The position numbers were made by a program, and so were the translations under genes. This document shows positions 16,076 to 25,035 of a stretch of DNA of 54,103 bases, piece by piece. The notes beneath the pieces are model-generated. The model was not told the origin of the DNA. It did not search any database and saw nothing but the letters and a program-made list of their open reading frames with translations. This DNA comes from an uncultured Acidobacteriia bacterium (GTDB lineage Bacteria; Acidobacteriota; Terriglobia; Bryobacterales; Bryobacteraceae). Position 1 is the first letter of the stretch; each line of letters begins with the position of its first letter. The stretch is taken from positions 1 to 54,103 of the forward strand of contig CAIRSA010000429.1 of assembly GCA_903881085.1 (NCBI GenBank). Reading direction: 5' to 3'.

Positions 16076-16612
16076 TTGCATTCAAGAATCCTTAGCTCTA
16101 TAGCATTGGCGACAGTAATGCTGATGACCGCTTGTTCGGCCGAACGGCCCGTGAAGGCGGCCATGAAGGCATCCAAAGAGCGCAACCCCGCCCCGGATTT
16201 TGAACTGATGGACGTGACGGGCAAGCCTGTGAAGCTTTCTGACTTCAAGGGCAAAGTAGTGTTGCTTAACTTCTGGGCGACCTGGTGCGGACCCTGCAAG
16301 GTGGAGATCCCGTGGTTCATTGAATTCGAACAGAAGTACAAGGATCAGGGCCTGGTCGTGCTCGGCGTCTCCATGGACGAAGAGGGCTGGGCGATGGTCA
16401 AGCCGTACCTGGAATCGGCCAAGGTGAATTATCGTGTCGTGATCGGCACGGACCGCGTAGGCACATTGTACGGCGGAGTCGAATCGCTGCCGACAACATT
16501 CATGATCGACCGCGACGGCAAGATCGCCAGCACCCACATCGGACTTGTAGGCAAAAAGGAATACTCGGATGAGATCAATCAACTCCTTGGCATTAGCACT
16601 GCTGGCCTTTAG
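16076..16612 (+). CDS. TlpA/ResA-like thioredoxin lipoprotein
   Basis: A 178-aa membrane-anchored thiol-disulfide oxidoreductase. The N-terminus SIALATVMLMTACSAE is a lipoprotein signal with the lipobox LMTAC and lipidated Cys20. The thioredoxin fold follows: PAPDFELMDVTGKPVKLSDF, NFWATWCGPC (WCGPC, Cys71 and Cys74), and ESLPTTFMIDRDGK with the cis-Pro. Such proteins reduce disulfides outside the cytoplasm, often for cytochrome c maturation, which would suit the haem c protein at 9958. The TTG start has AGGAG at 7 bases. Its end overlaps the DsbD N-domain gene by 44 bp, so the two are translationally coupled and probably act together. Confidence 0.9.
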   Translation: MHSRILSSIALATVMLMTACSAERPVKAAMKASKERNPAPDFELMDVTGKPVKLSDFKGKVVLLNFWATWCGPCKVEIPWFIEFEQKYKDQGLVVLGVSMDEEGWAMVKPYLESAKVNYRVVIGTDRVGTLYGGVESLPTTFMIDRDGKIASTHIGLVGKKEYSDEINQLLGISTAGL

Positions 16613-17033
16613 TAGCGCGGCGATGGCACAGACCGGCGTGCTGACGGTAGTACCGCCGGCGCTCTTCTCAGTGAAGCGCGCAGAACCTTTGGAAGCAAAG
16701 CTCCACATGCAGTTGCGCCAGGGCTACCACGTCAACAGCAACACGCCGAGCGACGAGTACATGATCCCGCTGAAACTGACCTGGGATGCAGGCACGCTGG
16801 AAGTAAAGGAGGTCGTATTCCCCAAGCCGCACTTGGAGAAGTCGGAGTTCGCGGAGAAGCCGTTGTCGGTGTTTACAGGCGAGTTCGACATCATCACAAA
16901 GCTTGCCGCTAAGCCCAATGCTGCACCCGGGCTAGGCATGTTGAGCGGCAAGCTGCGTTATCAGGCCTGCAACGACAAGATGTGCCTGCCGCCCAAAACA
17001 GTGGAAGTAAAGCTAACCTACGAAATTCGCTAA
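16569..17033 (+). CDS. Stand-alone DsbD N-terminal domain protein
   Basis: A 154-aa exported protein: signal peptide RSINSLALALLAFSSAAMAQ, then an immunoglobulin-like domain matching the alpha domain of DsbD. The redox pair is in LRYQACNDKMCLPP (two Cys separated by five residues, as in nDsbD). The membrane beta and thioredoxin gamma domains of full DsbD are missing; no transmembrane helices are coded next to it. It could be a periplasmic electron shuttle paired with the overlapping TlpA-like lipoprotein, fed by a CcdA elsewhere in the genome (inference). The ATG at 16569 is inside tlpA; the next gene starts directly after its stop. Confidence 0.82.
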   Translation: MRSINSLALALLAFSSAAMAQTGVLTVVPPALFSVKRAEPLEAKLHMQLRQGYHVNSNTPSDEYMIPLKLTWDAGTLEVKEVVFPKPHLEKSEFAEKPLSVFTGEFDIITKLAAKPNAAPGLGMLSGKLRYQACNDKMCLPPKTVEVKLTYEIR

Positions 17034-17786
17034 GTGAAGACGCTCATCATCCGGCCCGGAGGCATTGGGGATTGCATCCTCTGCTTCCCGGCCATGGAGT
17101 CGTTACGTTCGGAATTCACCGAAGTTTGGGTGCCGTCCGCTGTTGCGCCGCTGGTGCAATTCGCGGACGCAGTCCGTTGCATCGCCTACACCGGTCTCGA
17201 CGTAGTTGGCCTGCCTGATCGACTGCTCCCAGCCCGCCTGTGCGAGTTCGACCGCATCGTCAGCTGGTATGGAGCAAATCGGCCTGAGTTCGTGGAAGCA
17301 GTCCGCGAATTGCCCTTCGAATTTCACACTGCACTGCCCGCAGCCGATTGCACACTCCACGCCACGGACTTCTTTCTGACGCAGGTGGGCGCACCGCCAG
17401 GCGCGCTGCCCACAATCCATACAGAGCCCAAACATGCCGCGCCAACTGTGATCCATCCGTTCTCCGGAGGCCGCACGAAGAACTGGCCGCTCGAAAACTT
17501 CCAAGCCGTGGCGCAGCAACTGGGCGACGTCTGCTGGCTCGCCGGCCCAGAAGAAGAACTCGACGGCGCAACCCGCTTCGACAGTCTCGCCGATGTTGCC
17601 AGTTGCATTGCCGGAGCCAAATTTTACATCGGCAACGACAGCGGTATCACACATCTAGCCGCCGCCGTGGGCACGCCGGTGATCGCGATCTTCGGCCCCT
17701 CTGACCCGCGTATCTGGGCGCCGCGCGGACTCAAAGTGCATGTGCTGCTCAACCCCTCACCCGATGATGTGCTGCGCCTGTGCTAG
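17034..17786 (+). CDS. GT9-family glycosyltransferase (heptosyltransferase-like)
   Basis: A 250-aa glycosyltransferase of the ADP-heptose:LPS heptosyltransferase family, which builds the lipopolysaccharide inner core on the cytoplasmic face. Family blocks: KTLIIRPGGIGDCILCFPAM at the N-terminus, HPFSGGRTKNWPLENFQAVA, and GNDSGITHLAAAVGTPVIAI followed by FGPSDPRIWAPRG. It is shorter than WaaC or WaaF (about 320 aa), mostly in the N-terminal half. GTG at 17034 follows the preceding TAA with no spacer, and its 3' end overlaps the NHL ORF region, so it belongs to the same transcript. Confidence 0.88.
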   Translation: MKTLIIRPGGIGDCILCFPAMESLRSEFTEVWVPSAVAPLVQFADAVRCIAYTGLDVVGLPDRLLPARLCEFDRIVSWYGANRPEFVEAVRELPFEFHTALPAADCTLHATDFFLTQVGAPPGALPTIHTEPKHAAPTVIHPFSGGRTKNWPLENFQAVAQQLGDVCWLAGPEEELDGATRFDSLADVASCIAGAKFYIGNDSGITHLAAAVGTPVIAIFGPSDPRIWAPRGLKVHVLLNPSPDDVLRLC

Positions 17787-17797
17787 ACTCTTTCACT

Positions 17798-18847
17798 GTG
17801 AAAGCAATCGCCATCCTCTTAACACTTAGCTCCGCCATGTTCAGTGCGGACAAGACCATCGAAACCATCGCCGGCAACGGCAAGGAGGGTTTCTCGCAGG
17901 AACAGATCAACAATCCCTACGGCCTTACCACCGGCCCCGATGGTGCACTCTACATCTGCGAAATCGGCAACCACGTCGTCCGCCGTCTGGACTTGAAAAC
18001 GAAGAAGCTCACCATCGTAGCAGGCACAGGCAAGATGGGCTACGCGGGCGATGGCGGCCCAGCCACCGCGGCGCTGCTCAACGAGCCTTACGAGGTGCGC
18101 TTCGACAAGGCGGGCAACATGTTCTTCGTGGAGATGAAGAACAACATCGTGCGACGCGTGGATGCCAAGACAAAGATCATCTCCACCGTGGCGGGCAACA
18201 ACACCGCAGGCTTCAGCGGCGATGGCGGACCGGCGGTGAAGGCGCAGTTCAAGCAGCCTCACAGCATTCAGTTCGACCCGCAGGGCAACCTGCTCATCTG
18301 CGACATCGCCAACAACCGCATCCGCAAGGTCGACATGAAGACCGGCATCATCGATACGTTCGCGGGCACGGGCGAGAAGAAGCCCGTCGTGGATGGCGCG
18401 CCGCTCGCCGGAACCGCGCTGAATGGGCCTCGCGCGCTCGACCTTGATCCGCGCGGCAATCTCTACCTCGCCCTGCGCGAAGGCAACGCGGTGTACCGTA
18501 TCGACACGAAAGAGGGCAAGATTTATCACATCGCCGGTACTGGCGAAAAGGGCTGGACCGGCGACAACGGCCCGGCCAAGCTGGCGAAATTGAATGGACC
18601 GAAGGGCATCGCCTGGTCGCCTGACGGCGGCGTGTACATCGCCGATACCGAAAGCCACACCATCCGCCGCATCGATTTGAAGACGGGTATCATCACAACT
18701 GCCGCCGGCACAGGCGAACGCGGCGATGGCCCGGAGACAAGCCCTGCGGCGTGCAAGATGTCGCGCCCGCACGGCATCTTCGTCGACAAGAAAGGCATCG
18801 TCTACATCGGCGACAGCGAGTCGCACCGCGTGCGCCGCTTAAAATGA
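17798..18847 (+). CDS. Exported NHL-repeat beta-propeller protein
   Basis: A protein of about 349 aa made of six NHL-type blades after a signal peptide (KAIAILLTLSSAMFSADK). Blades recur as GLTTGPDGALYICEIGNHVV / EVRFDKAGNMFFVEMKNNIV / SIQFDPQGNLLICDIANNRI / ALDLDPRGNLYLALREGNAV / GIAWSPDGGVYIADTESHTI / GIFVDKKGIVYIGDSESHRV, separated by GDGGPA-type turns. NHL propellers bind proteins, or are lactonase or lyase scaffolds; no catalytic residues can be assigned. GTG at 17798 is chosen because it starts the signal peptide; GTG at 17780 is in frame and would overlap the GT9 gene by 7 bp. It converges on the next gene with 9 bp overlap. Confidence 0.85.
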   Translation: MKAIAILLTLSSAMFSADKTIETIAGNGKEGFSQEQINNPYGLTTGPDGALYICEIGNHVVRRLDLKTKKLTIVAGTGKMGYAGDGGPATAALLNEPYEVRFDKAGNMFFVEMKNNIVRRVDAKTKIISTVAGNNTAGFSGDGGPAVKAQFKQPHSIQFDPQGNLLICDIANNRIRKVDMKTGIIDTFAGTGEKKPVVDGAPLAGTALNGPRALDLDPRGNLYLALREGNAVYRIDTKEGKIYHIAGTGEKGWTGDNGPAKLAKLNGPKGIAWSPDGGVYIADTESHTIRRIDLKTGIITTAAGTGERGDGPETSPAACKMSRPHGIFVDKKGIVYIGDSESHRVRRLK

Positions 18848-20710
18848 GACGAAGCCAAGTTCGGTGAGGATCAGGCCGAGCTTGCGGCGGTCGTTGGGCG
18901 GCGAGAAGGTTTTGTCGATGGTGAGGCCGATGGTCGCGCGGCCGCTGCCCGGTTCGATCGGCTCGGAAGCGATCGTGTACAGTCCGGGCCGTTCGTACTT
19001 CGCGTGAGCCACCTGCTTGCCATCAAGCGTGATGGCAACTTCACGGCCCGGCGCGGAATCGTGAATGAAGATCACCGCCTGCAGCCGCGAGCGTTTCGCC
19101 GGCCGCTTCAGCACAACTACGGCACTGCCTGACATCCAGCGCCACTTGTCTTCCATCTCAAACATGCCGCTGACGATGTGCTGGCCCGATTCGGGTGAAG
19201 TCATCTTCAGATACTCAGCAGTCGGCTCCGTTTCCACAACCACTTCGGCGCGCACCACATCGGCCACGCCTCGGCTGAACTCGAACGGCCGTAGGCCTTT
19301 CGAAGCATCCGAGTAGGCTGATCGCGAATCCAGGCCGATGATGCGCAGCGGCATCCACGGCTGAATCGACAGCTCTTTCAGCGGCACGCGCACGCCGCCT
19401 CCAGTGGTAAATTCGATGGGGTTCGCCAGCTTGCTGGAGATCACCATGTCGCCCGGCTGCACGGCTTGGCCGCGCAGAATCGGGATCGCTCCCGCGTCCT
19501 CGGAATAGTGCCGCAGACCCCATTCGCCATTGACCCAGGTGCGCTTCGTAGAGGTCTCTTTTTCAAGTGACCGGGCGAACTCGCGATAGCCGTCCCAGTG
19601 CTGATAGTTCGCGATGGCCAGCGCAAGCGATAGAGCGAACTGAAGCACAGCAGCGCCGCGCAGCAAGGGTGCGGGCAGCTTGTTCGAGATGAGCAGAATC
19701 ACCGGCGCGGCCATCGGCAACAGATAGCGTGCCGAGCCTGCATAGAAGACGGCAAACGCGCAGGCGATCCACACGAAGATCCACGCGGCCAGGAACACGT
19801 TCTTGCGCAGGCTCTGCGCGGCGAAGACGAGCACACAAACGCCCACAACCATGGAGATGGCGGCAAAGGCATCGGGCGTGAACAGCGCGGCGATGAACAG
19901 AATCGGCACCGTGGCCATGAAGGCGCGCTGCGTGAAGCAGACCAGCAGCGGGAAGACGATCCAGCCGAGGTGCGTGGTCAGCGCCGCTGCGTTGCGCACT
20001 TTGTTGGAAAGCGCCTGCAGCCCATACTTACTGAAGAAGCCCACAAGAACGGCAGCAGGCATTGCGCCCGTTGAGGACCGCTCAAAAAGCTGCCACACGC
20101 CGAAGGTCAGTGGGGCAACCAGGAGCAGCGCCCAGCCGGCTTTCCATGTCCGGTTGTGCATCCACAGGAACACGCCGAGGATCGGGACAAGGAAGATGGC
20201 CTGATACGCCGTCATCGCGGCCAGCACCATGGCGAGCGCAGTCACAACCGTCCAGCCGCGCATGAAACCGGCAACAGACAGCATGAAGAACGCCAGGAAC
20301 GGCAGATCGGTTTCCAGCGATCCGCCATTCACTACGAAAGCGGGCACGGCGCAAAACAATAGCACCGCCTCTGTGGGCCGCGTGCAGGTCTGCGTGGCGA
20401 TCAGCCACATGGCCCAAACGGCGATCAACGAAAACGGGATGTAGGCGAGGTGAAAGGCCCACTCCTTCACGCCGCCAGCGAGCGCGAGCACTGCGCCTAA
20501 ATATAGGCCGTTGAAGGGTGGATGCGAGTTGCCCTGCATCGCCACCATTTCGCCTTGGAAGGCGAAGTTGAAGTGGTTCGGATGCAGGGGCTCAATGAGC
20601 GTGTGCTGGGCTTCGGCCAGATAGTTGACGTCGTCGCCCTGAATCGGCTGGTTGATAAAGGCCAGGCGCAACAAAACCACTAGCCCGAGAATGAGTAGTA
20701 GCTTGCGCAC
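18839..20710 (-). CDS. GT-C-fold membrane glycosyltransferase, ArnT/PMT-like
   Basis: A 623-aa polytopic inner-membrane protein. It opens with a transmembrane helix (KLLLILGLVVLLRLAFI) followed by QPIQGDDVNYLAEAQHT, whose acidic pair in the first periplasmic loop is the usual catalytic site of GT-C enzymes that use polyprenyl-phosphate sugars. About ten hydrophobic segments run to residue 380, including AWAMWLIATQ and VVLQFALSLALAIANY-like stretches, and a soluble C-terminal domain (about 385-623) follows. Targets may be lipid A, envelope glycans or proteins; none can be assigned. It is separated by 12 bp from gcvPB and could be read from the gcv operon. Confidence 0.8.
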   Translation of the reverse strand: MRKLLLILGLVVLLRLAFINQPIQGDDVNYLAEAQHTLIEPLHPNHFNFAFQGEMVAMQGNSHPPFNGLYLGAVLALAGGVKEWAFHLAYIPFSLIAVWAMWLIATQTCTRPTEAVLLFCAVPAFVVNGGSLETDLPFLAFFMLSVAGFMRGWTVVTALAMVLAAMTAYQAIFLVPILGVFLWMHNRTWKAGWALLLVAPLTFGVWQLFERSSTGAMPAAVLVGFFSKYGLQALSNKVRNAAALTTHLGWIVFPLLVCFTQRAFMATVPILFIAALFTPDAFAAISMVVGVCVLVFAAQSLRKNVFLAAWIFVWIACAFAVFYAGSARYLLPMAAPVILLISNKLPAPLLRGAAVLQFALSLALAIANYQHWDGYREFARSLEKETSTKRTWVNGEWGLRHYSEDAGAIPILRGQAVQPGDMVISSKLANPIEFTTGGGVRVPLKELSIQPWMPLRIIGLDSRSAYSDASKGLRPFEFSRGVADVVRAEVVVETEPTAEYLKMTSPESGQHIVSGMFEMEDKWRWMSGSAVVVLKRPAKRSRLQAVIFIHDSAPGREVAITLDGKQVAHAKYERPGLYTIASEPIEPGSGRATIGLTIDKTFSPPNDRRKLGLILTELGFVSF

Positions 20711-20722
20711 CTGTTAGTTATA

Positions 20723-22201
20723 CTACGCCGGCTTCCAGCGTACAATCGGCTTTCTGGCGGCGGTGGTCTCGTCCACGCGAGCAACGCGAGTGTTGTAGGG
20801 AGCCTTGAGCACGAACTGCGGATCTGTCTCAATCTCTTTGGCGATAGAGATCATCGCATCAATGAACAGGTCGATCTCCTGCTTGCTCTCCGTCTCGGTC
20901 GGTTCAATCATGATCGCGCCATGCACGATCATAGGGAACGCCGTGGTGTAAGGATGGAAGCCGTAATCGATCAGGCGCTTGGCAATGTCCATCGTCTTCA
21001 CACCGAGCTTTTCCTGACGATCGTGACTGAATACCACTTCGTGCATCGAAGGATCGGTCAGCGGCAGATCGTAGTAGGGCTCCAGGCCCTTGCGAATGTA
21101 GGTCGCGTTCAACACTGCGTCCATGGTGGCGTTGCGCAGGCCAGGTCCGCCGTGCGCCATGATGTAGGCCAGCGCGCGAACCAGCACGCCGAAGTTGCCA
21201 TAGAAGGCACGGACCTTACCGATGGACTGCGGCCGGTCGTAATCCCAGCTCCAAATGTCCTTGACGCGCTTCATGCGCGGATAGGGCAGGAAGGGTTCCA
21301 GATGCTTCTTGATAGCCACTGCACCAGAACCAGGGCCACCGCCGCCGTGCGGCGTGGAGAAGGTCTTGTGCAGGTTCAAGTGCATGACATCGATGCCGAA
21401 GTCGCCCGGACGCGTGATGCCCACCAGCGCGTTCATGTTCGCGCCGTCCATGTACATCAGGCCGCCCTTGGCATGCACGATCTCAGCGACCTTGACGATC
21501 TCCTGCTCAAACACGCCAACCGTGTTGGGATTGGTGACCATCAAGCCGGCAGCATCTTCGTCCATGATGCGGGCCAGTTGTTCGATATCCATCATGCCGC
21601 GGCTGTTGGAGCGGATGTTCTCCACCGAATAACCGGCCATCGCTGCGGTAGCCGGATTGGTGCCGTGCGCAGAGTCAGGAATCAGCAGGCGCTTGCGCGG
21701 ATTGCCGCGCGATTCGAGCAGCGCACGCATCAGCAACACGCCGGTGAGTTCGCCATGCGCGCCAGCAGCGGGTTGCAGCGTCACGGCGTCCATGCCGGTG
21801 ATCTCAGCGAGGCAGTTTTCCAACTGCGACATGACTTCGAACGCGCCCTGCGATAACCCTTCGGGCTGATAGGGGTGCGCCCAGGCCAGACCTTCCAACC
21901 GGGCGACCAATTCATTGACGCGCGGGTTGTACTTCATGGTGCAGGAGCCGAGCGGATACAGGCCCAGATCGATGGCGTAATTCCAGGTGGAAAGCCGCGT
22001 GTAGTGGCGGACGTTTTCGACTTCGCTCACTTCCGGGAAGCCTTCGATTTCGTCACGCACATTGGCCGCGCCAAGCAGTGCTTTCGCGTCGACCACAGGC
22101 ACATCCAAATCGGGAAGCTGATAGCCGACCTTACCGGGCGAACTCTGTTCGAAGAGCAGCGACTCGTTCTGGGTGGTGCTGTTGGTTACTTTGCGGATCA
22201 T
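20723..22201 (-). CDS. gcvPB: Glycine dehydrogenase (decarboxylating) subunit 2, P-protein beta
   Basis: PLP-containing half of the split P-protein of the glycine cleavage system. With GcvPA it decarboxylates glycine and passes the aminomethyl group to lipoylated GcvH. NLHKTFSTPHGGGGPGSGA carries the PLP-binding Lys (about Lys279), preceded by the GDFGIDVMHLN strand and MYMDGANMNALVG. At 492 aa it has the normal length for subunit 2. Its ATG shares one base with the gcvPA stop (TAATG), so the two subunits are translationally coupled. It is the last gene of the gcvT-H-PA-PB operon. Confidence 0.97.
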   Translation of the reverse strand: MIRKVTNSTTQNESLLFEQSSPGKVGYQLPDLDVPVVDAKALLGAANVRDEIEGFPEVSEVENVRHYTRLSTWNYAIDLGLYPLGSCTMKYNPRVNELVARLEGLAWAHPYQPEGLSQGAFEVMSQLENCLAEITGMDAVTLQPAAGAHGELTGVLLMRALLESRGNPRKRLLIPDSAHGTNPATAAMAGYSVENIRSNSRGMMDIEQLARIMDEDAAGLMVTNPNTVGVFEQEIVKVAEIVHAKGGLMYMDGANMNALVGITRPGDFGIDVMHLNLHKTFSTPHGGGGPGSGAVAIKKHLEPFLPYPRMKRVKDIWSWDYDRPQSIGKVRAFYGNFGVLVRALAYIMAHGGPGLRNATMDAVLNATYIRKGLEPYYDLPLTDPSMHEVVFSHDRQEKLGVKTMDIAKRLIDYGFHPYTTAFPMIVHGAIMIEPTETESKQEIDLFIDAMISIAKEIETDPQFVLKAPYNTRVARVDETTAARKPIVRWKPA

Positions 22202-23508
22202 TAGGCCACCGCCTTCTTGACTTCATCGATGTCGGCACGCTTGGACATTTCCGTGGCGCAGAGCAGCATGCAATCTTTCAGCTCCGGATAGAAGCCGCCC
22301 AGGGGCAGGCCTCCGATGATTTTCTTTTCGAGCAAGGCTTTGTTGACAGCCTCCGGATCGCCGCAGCGAACGACCACTTCATTGAAGAATGGACCGCTGA
22401 AGCGTACCGGCAGACCATCGGCCAGATAATGCGTCTTGGCCAGATTCTGTTCGGCCAGTTCGCGCAAGCCCTGCTTGCCGTAGAGGCTCATGAACACAGT
22501 AGCCATCAACGCGATCAACGCCTGATTGGTGCAGATGTTGGAGGTCGCTTTTTCGCGGCGAATGTGTTGTTCGCGGGTAGACAGTGTGAGGCAGTAAGCG
22601 CGCTTGCCGTTGGCGTCTTTGGTTTCGCCAACCAGGCGGCCCGGGATCTGGCGAATGTATTTTTCTTTCGTGGCCATGATGCCGGCGAAAGGCCCGCCGT
22701 AGCTGGGCGAAATCGCGTAGGACTGCAGTTCGCCGCAAACAATATCGGCCTCGCGCGGCGGCGTCAGAATGCCCAGCGAAACCGCTTCCGTGAATACGTG
22801 AATCAGCAGCGCGCCCTTCTTGTGCGCGATCTCCGCTGCTGCTTTGATGTCTTCCACCGTTCCGAAGAAATTCGGCGATTGAATGATGACCGCGGCGGTC
22901 TGATCGTCAATCGCCGCATCCAATGCGGAAAGATCGAGCATGCCGGTCTCGGAGTTATAACCAAACTCTGCTACGGGCATGCCCTGGTATTTGGCGTACG
23001 TGCTGAGCACCGTACGGTATTCGGGGTGCACTGTGCGGGCAATGACGACCCGATCCCGTCCCGTGATGCGCACTGCCATCATGGCCGCCTCAGGTACCGC
23101 CGAGGAGCCATCGTACATCGAAGCATTCGCCACATCCATGCCCGTCAACTGGCAGACCATCGATTGAAATTCGAAGATCGCAGTCAGCGTGCCCTGGGCC
23201 ATTTCGGCCTGGTATGGCGTATAGGAAGTCAGGAATTCCGCGCGGGAAACAATGGTGTCGACAACCACCGGACGATAGTGCGAATACACGCCAGCGCCGA
23301 GGAACGACGCATAGCCCGTGGCACATTCGCCTGCGCGCGCCTTGAAGTAATCGATGATGCTGTACTCGCTCATGCCATCGGGGATGGCGAGCGGACGTTT
23401 CAGCCTCACCTCTTCGGGAAGATGTGCAAACAGATCTTCCAACGAACTGGCACCGCACGCATCGAGCATCTGGCGGCGCTCGGCATTTGACTTAGGTAGG
23501 TATCGCAA
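22201..23508 (-). CDS. gcvPA: Glycine dehydrogenase (decarboxylating) subunit 1, P-protein alpha
   Basis: N-terminal half of the split glycine decarboxylase, which pairs with GcvPB to form the active P-protein; it has the PLP-enzyme fold without the Lys. Typical blocks: FLGAGVYSHYRPVVVDTIVS, FLTSYTPYQAEMAQGTL, EFQSMVCQLTGMDVANASMY and SYGGPFAGIMATKEKYIRQI. The length of 435 aa is normal. It starts 30 bp after gcvH and overlaps gcvPB by one base. The split form is typical of Acidobacteriota, Firmicutes and thermophiles, unlike the fused GcvP of enterobacteria. Confidence 0.97.
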   Translation of the reverse strand: MRYLPKSNAERRQMLDACGASSLEDLFAHLPEEVRLKRPLAIPDGMSEYSIIDYFKARAGECATGYASFLGAGVYSHYRPVVVDTIVSRAEFLTSYTPYQAEMAQGTLTAIFEFQSMVCQLTGMDVANASMYDGSSAVPEAAMMAVRITGRDRVVIARTVHPEYRTVLSTYAKYQGMPVAEFGYNSETGMLDLSALDAAIDDQTAAVIIQSPNFFGTVEDIKAAAEIAHKKGALLIHVFTEAVSLGILTPPREADIVCGELQSYAISPSYGGPFAGIMATKEKYIRQIPGRLVGETKDANGKRAYCLTLSTREQHIRREKATSNICTNQALIALMATVFMSLYGKQGLRELAEQNLAKTHYLADGLPVRFSGPFFNEVVVRCGDPEAVNKALLEKKIIGGLPLGGFYPELKDCMLLCATEMSKRADIDEVKKAVA

Positions 23509-23538
23509 ATCTGTTCCTTGTTTCTCGCCGTGGGCGAA

Positions 23539-23916
23539 CTACTCTCCGAGGAAGGCTCTGTAGCCGGCGGCATCGAGCAGACCCGCCAATTGAGCGGGGT
23601 CGCTGAGCTTCACCTTGATCAACCAGGCCGCGCCATGGGGGTCGGCATTCAAGGATTCCGGGGCTTCCGTGAGTGACTCATTGATAGCCAGGACTTCGCC
23701 CGAGACCGGCGCGTAGATGTCGGAAACAGCCTTCACCGACTCCACCGATCCGAAGGTTTTGCCCTGCTCTACAGTGATGCCCACCTTGGGCAGGTCGACG
23801 TAAACAATGTCGCCCAATTCCTGCTGCGCGTGGTCAGTGATGCCGATGGTGGCTTCGCCGCCCGCGGCTTCGACCCACTCGTGTTCCTTGGTATAACGAA
23901 AAGTTTCTGGGTACAT
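23539..23916 (-). CDS. gcvH: Glycine cleavage system H protein
   Basis: A 125-aa lipoyl carrier that shuttles the aminomethyl intermediate between P, T and L proteins. The lipoylation site is Lys62 in GSVESVKAVSDIYAPVSGEV; RYTKEHEWVE near the start and LNADPHGAAWLIKVKLSD near the end are also characteristic. It lies 3 bp after gcvT and 30 bp before gcvPA. The dihydrolipoamide dehydrogenase (L protein) is not encoded here and must be supplied from elsewhere. Confidence 0.97.
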   Translation of the reverse strand: MYPETFRYTKEHEWVEAAGGEATIGITDHAQQELGDIVYVDLPKVGITVEQGKTFGSVESVKAVSDIYAPVSGEVLAINESLTEAPESLNADPHGAAWLIKVKLSDPAQLAGLLDAAGYRAFLGE

Positions 23917-23919
23917 GGT

Positions 23920-25023
23920 TTATTTCGCTCGCTTGTAGAAAGGTGTTGGGACAACTTCGGCATCGACAGGTTGATTGCGGATTACGATCTGGAACACTTG
24001 CCCGACGATTGCTTTCTCTATCGGAAGATAGCACAGTCCGATGTTTTTGTTCAGAGTTGGCGACGGCCCGCCGCTGGTGACGAAGCCTGCAGGAGCGCCA
24101 TCGATTGTGATTTCGTAACCATCGCGGCCGATGCCGCGGCCGCGCATTTCAAAACCTACCAGCTTGCGCGTGAGGCCGGCGGCCTGCAATTCCAGCAGCT
24201 TCGCGCGGCCGATAAAATCGCCCTTATCGAACTTGACGATGCGCGCCAAGTCGGCTTCGAACGGATTGATCTCAGCGCCGATTTCGTGGCCGTAGAGCGC
24301 CATCTTGGCTTCCAGACGCAGCGTGTTGCGCGCGCCCAGGCCGGCCTGCTTGATGCCGAACTCTTCGCCTGCGGCAAGGATCTCTGCCCACAGGCGCTCG
24401 GCCTGACTGGGGTCGATGTAGATTTCGAAGCCGTCTTCACCGGTGTAGCCCGTGCGTGCGATGCGCGCCGGGGTGCCGGAGACTTCGCCGTCTGAGAAGT
24501 GATAGTAGCGGATTGTGGAGAGATCGGTGGCGGTCAGTTTCTGAAGTGTCGCGAGGCCCTTGGGACCTTGGATGGCGAGCTGCGAATATCGCGGGCCGGC
24601 GTTTTCCACGGTGCAATCGAACTTGTTAGCGGCGGCGATGTGCTCGTAATCCTTGTCCTGATTCGAGGCGTTCACGCAGAGGAAATAATGATCGTCGGCG
24701 ACTTTGTGAATGAGGATGTCGTCAACGAAGCCACCGTGTGCATAGAGCATTCCGGCGTACTGCGCCTGGCCGATTTTCACTTTGGAGACGTCAGTGGTGG
24801 CGATGTAATTGACGAGGTCGAAGGCCTGCGGTCCGCGGACTTCGATTTCGCCCATGTGGCTTACGTCGAAGATGCCGACGGCGCGGCGGACGGCGTGGTG
24901 TTCGTCGAGGATTCCGGAGTATTGGACCGGCATGTCCCAACCGCCAAAGTCCACCATCTTCGCGCCAGCACGCCGGTGGACCCCGACGAGAGGCGTTGAT
25001 TTCAACGCGGCAGATTGATCCAT
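23920..25023 (-). CDS. gcvT: Aminomethyltransferase, glycine cleavage T protein
   Basis: Transfers the methylene group from aminomethyl-GcvH to tetrahydrofolate, releasing ammonia. Conserved blocks: KMVDFGGWDMPVQYSGILDE, VGIFDVSHMGEIEVRGPQAF, GFVDDILIHKVADDHYFLCV and RTGYTGEDGFEIYIDP; the C-terminal domain has LGARNTLRLEAKMALYGHEI. I use the ATG at 25023 (367 aa) and not the TTG at 25035, which would add four residues. First gene of the operon. The 5' region was checked for a glycine riboswitch and none was recognised. Confidence 0.97.
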   Translation of the reverse strand: MDQSAALKSTPLVGVHRRAGAKMVDFGGWDMPVQYSGILDEHHAVRRAVGIFDVSHMGEIEVRGPQAFDLVNYIATTDVSKVKIGQAQYAGMLYAHGGFVDDILIHKVADDHYFLCVNASNQDKDYEHIAAANKFDCTVENAGPRYSQLAIQGPKGLATLQKLTATDLSTIRYYHFSDGEVSGTPARIARTGYTGEDGFEIYIDPSQAERLWAEILAAGEEFGIKQAGLGARNTLRLEAKMALYGHEIGAEINPFEADLARIVKFDKGDFIGRAKLLELQAAGLTRKLVGFEMRGRGIGRDGYEITIDGAPAGFVTSGGPSPTLNKNIGLCYLPIEKAIVGQVFQIVIRNQPVDAEVVPTPFYKRAK

Positions 25024-25035
25024 GTAAGAAACCAA

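Noticed and set aside
22078..23490. 470-codon plus-strand open frame opposite gcvPA
   Set aside because: It lies antisense to a clear, conserved enzyme gene. The translation is Arg/His-rich with no domain, which is typical of open shadow frames in GC-rich DNA. The same reasoning removes 3569-4471, 17819-18826 and 20921-21856.
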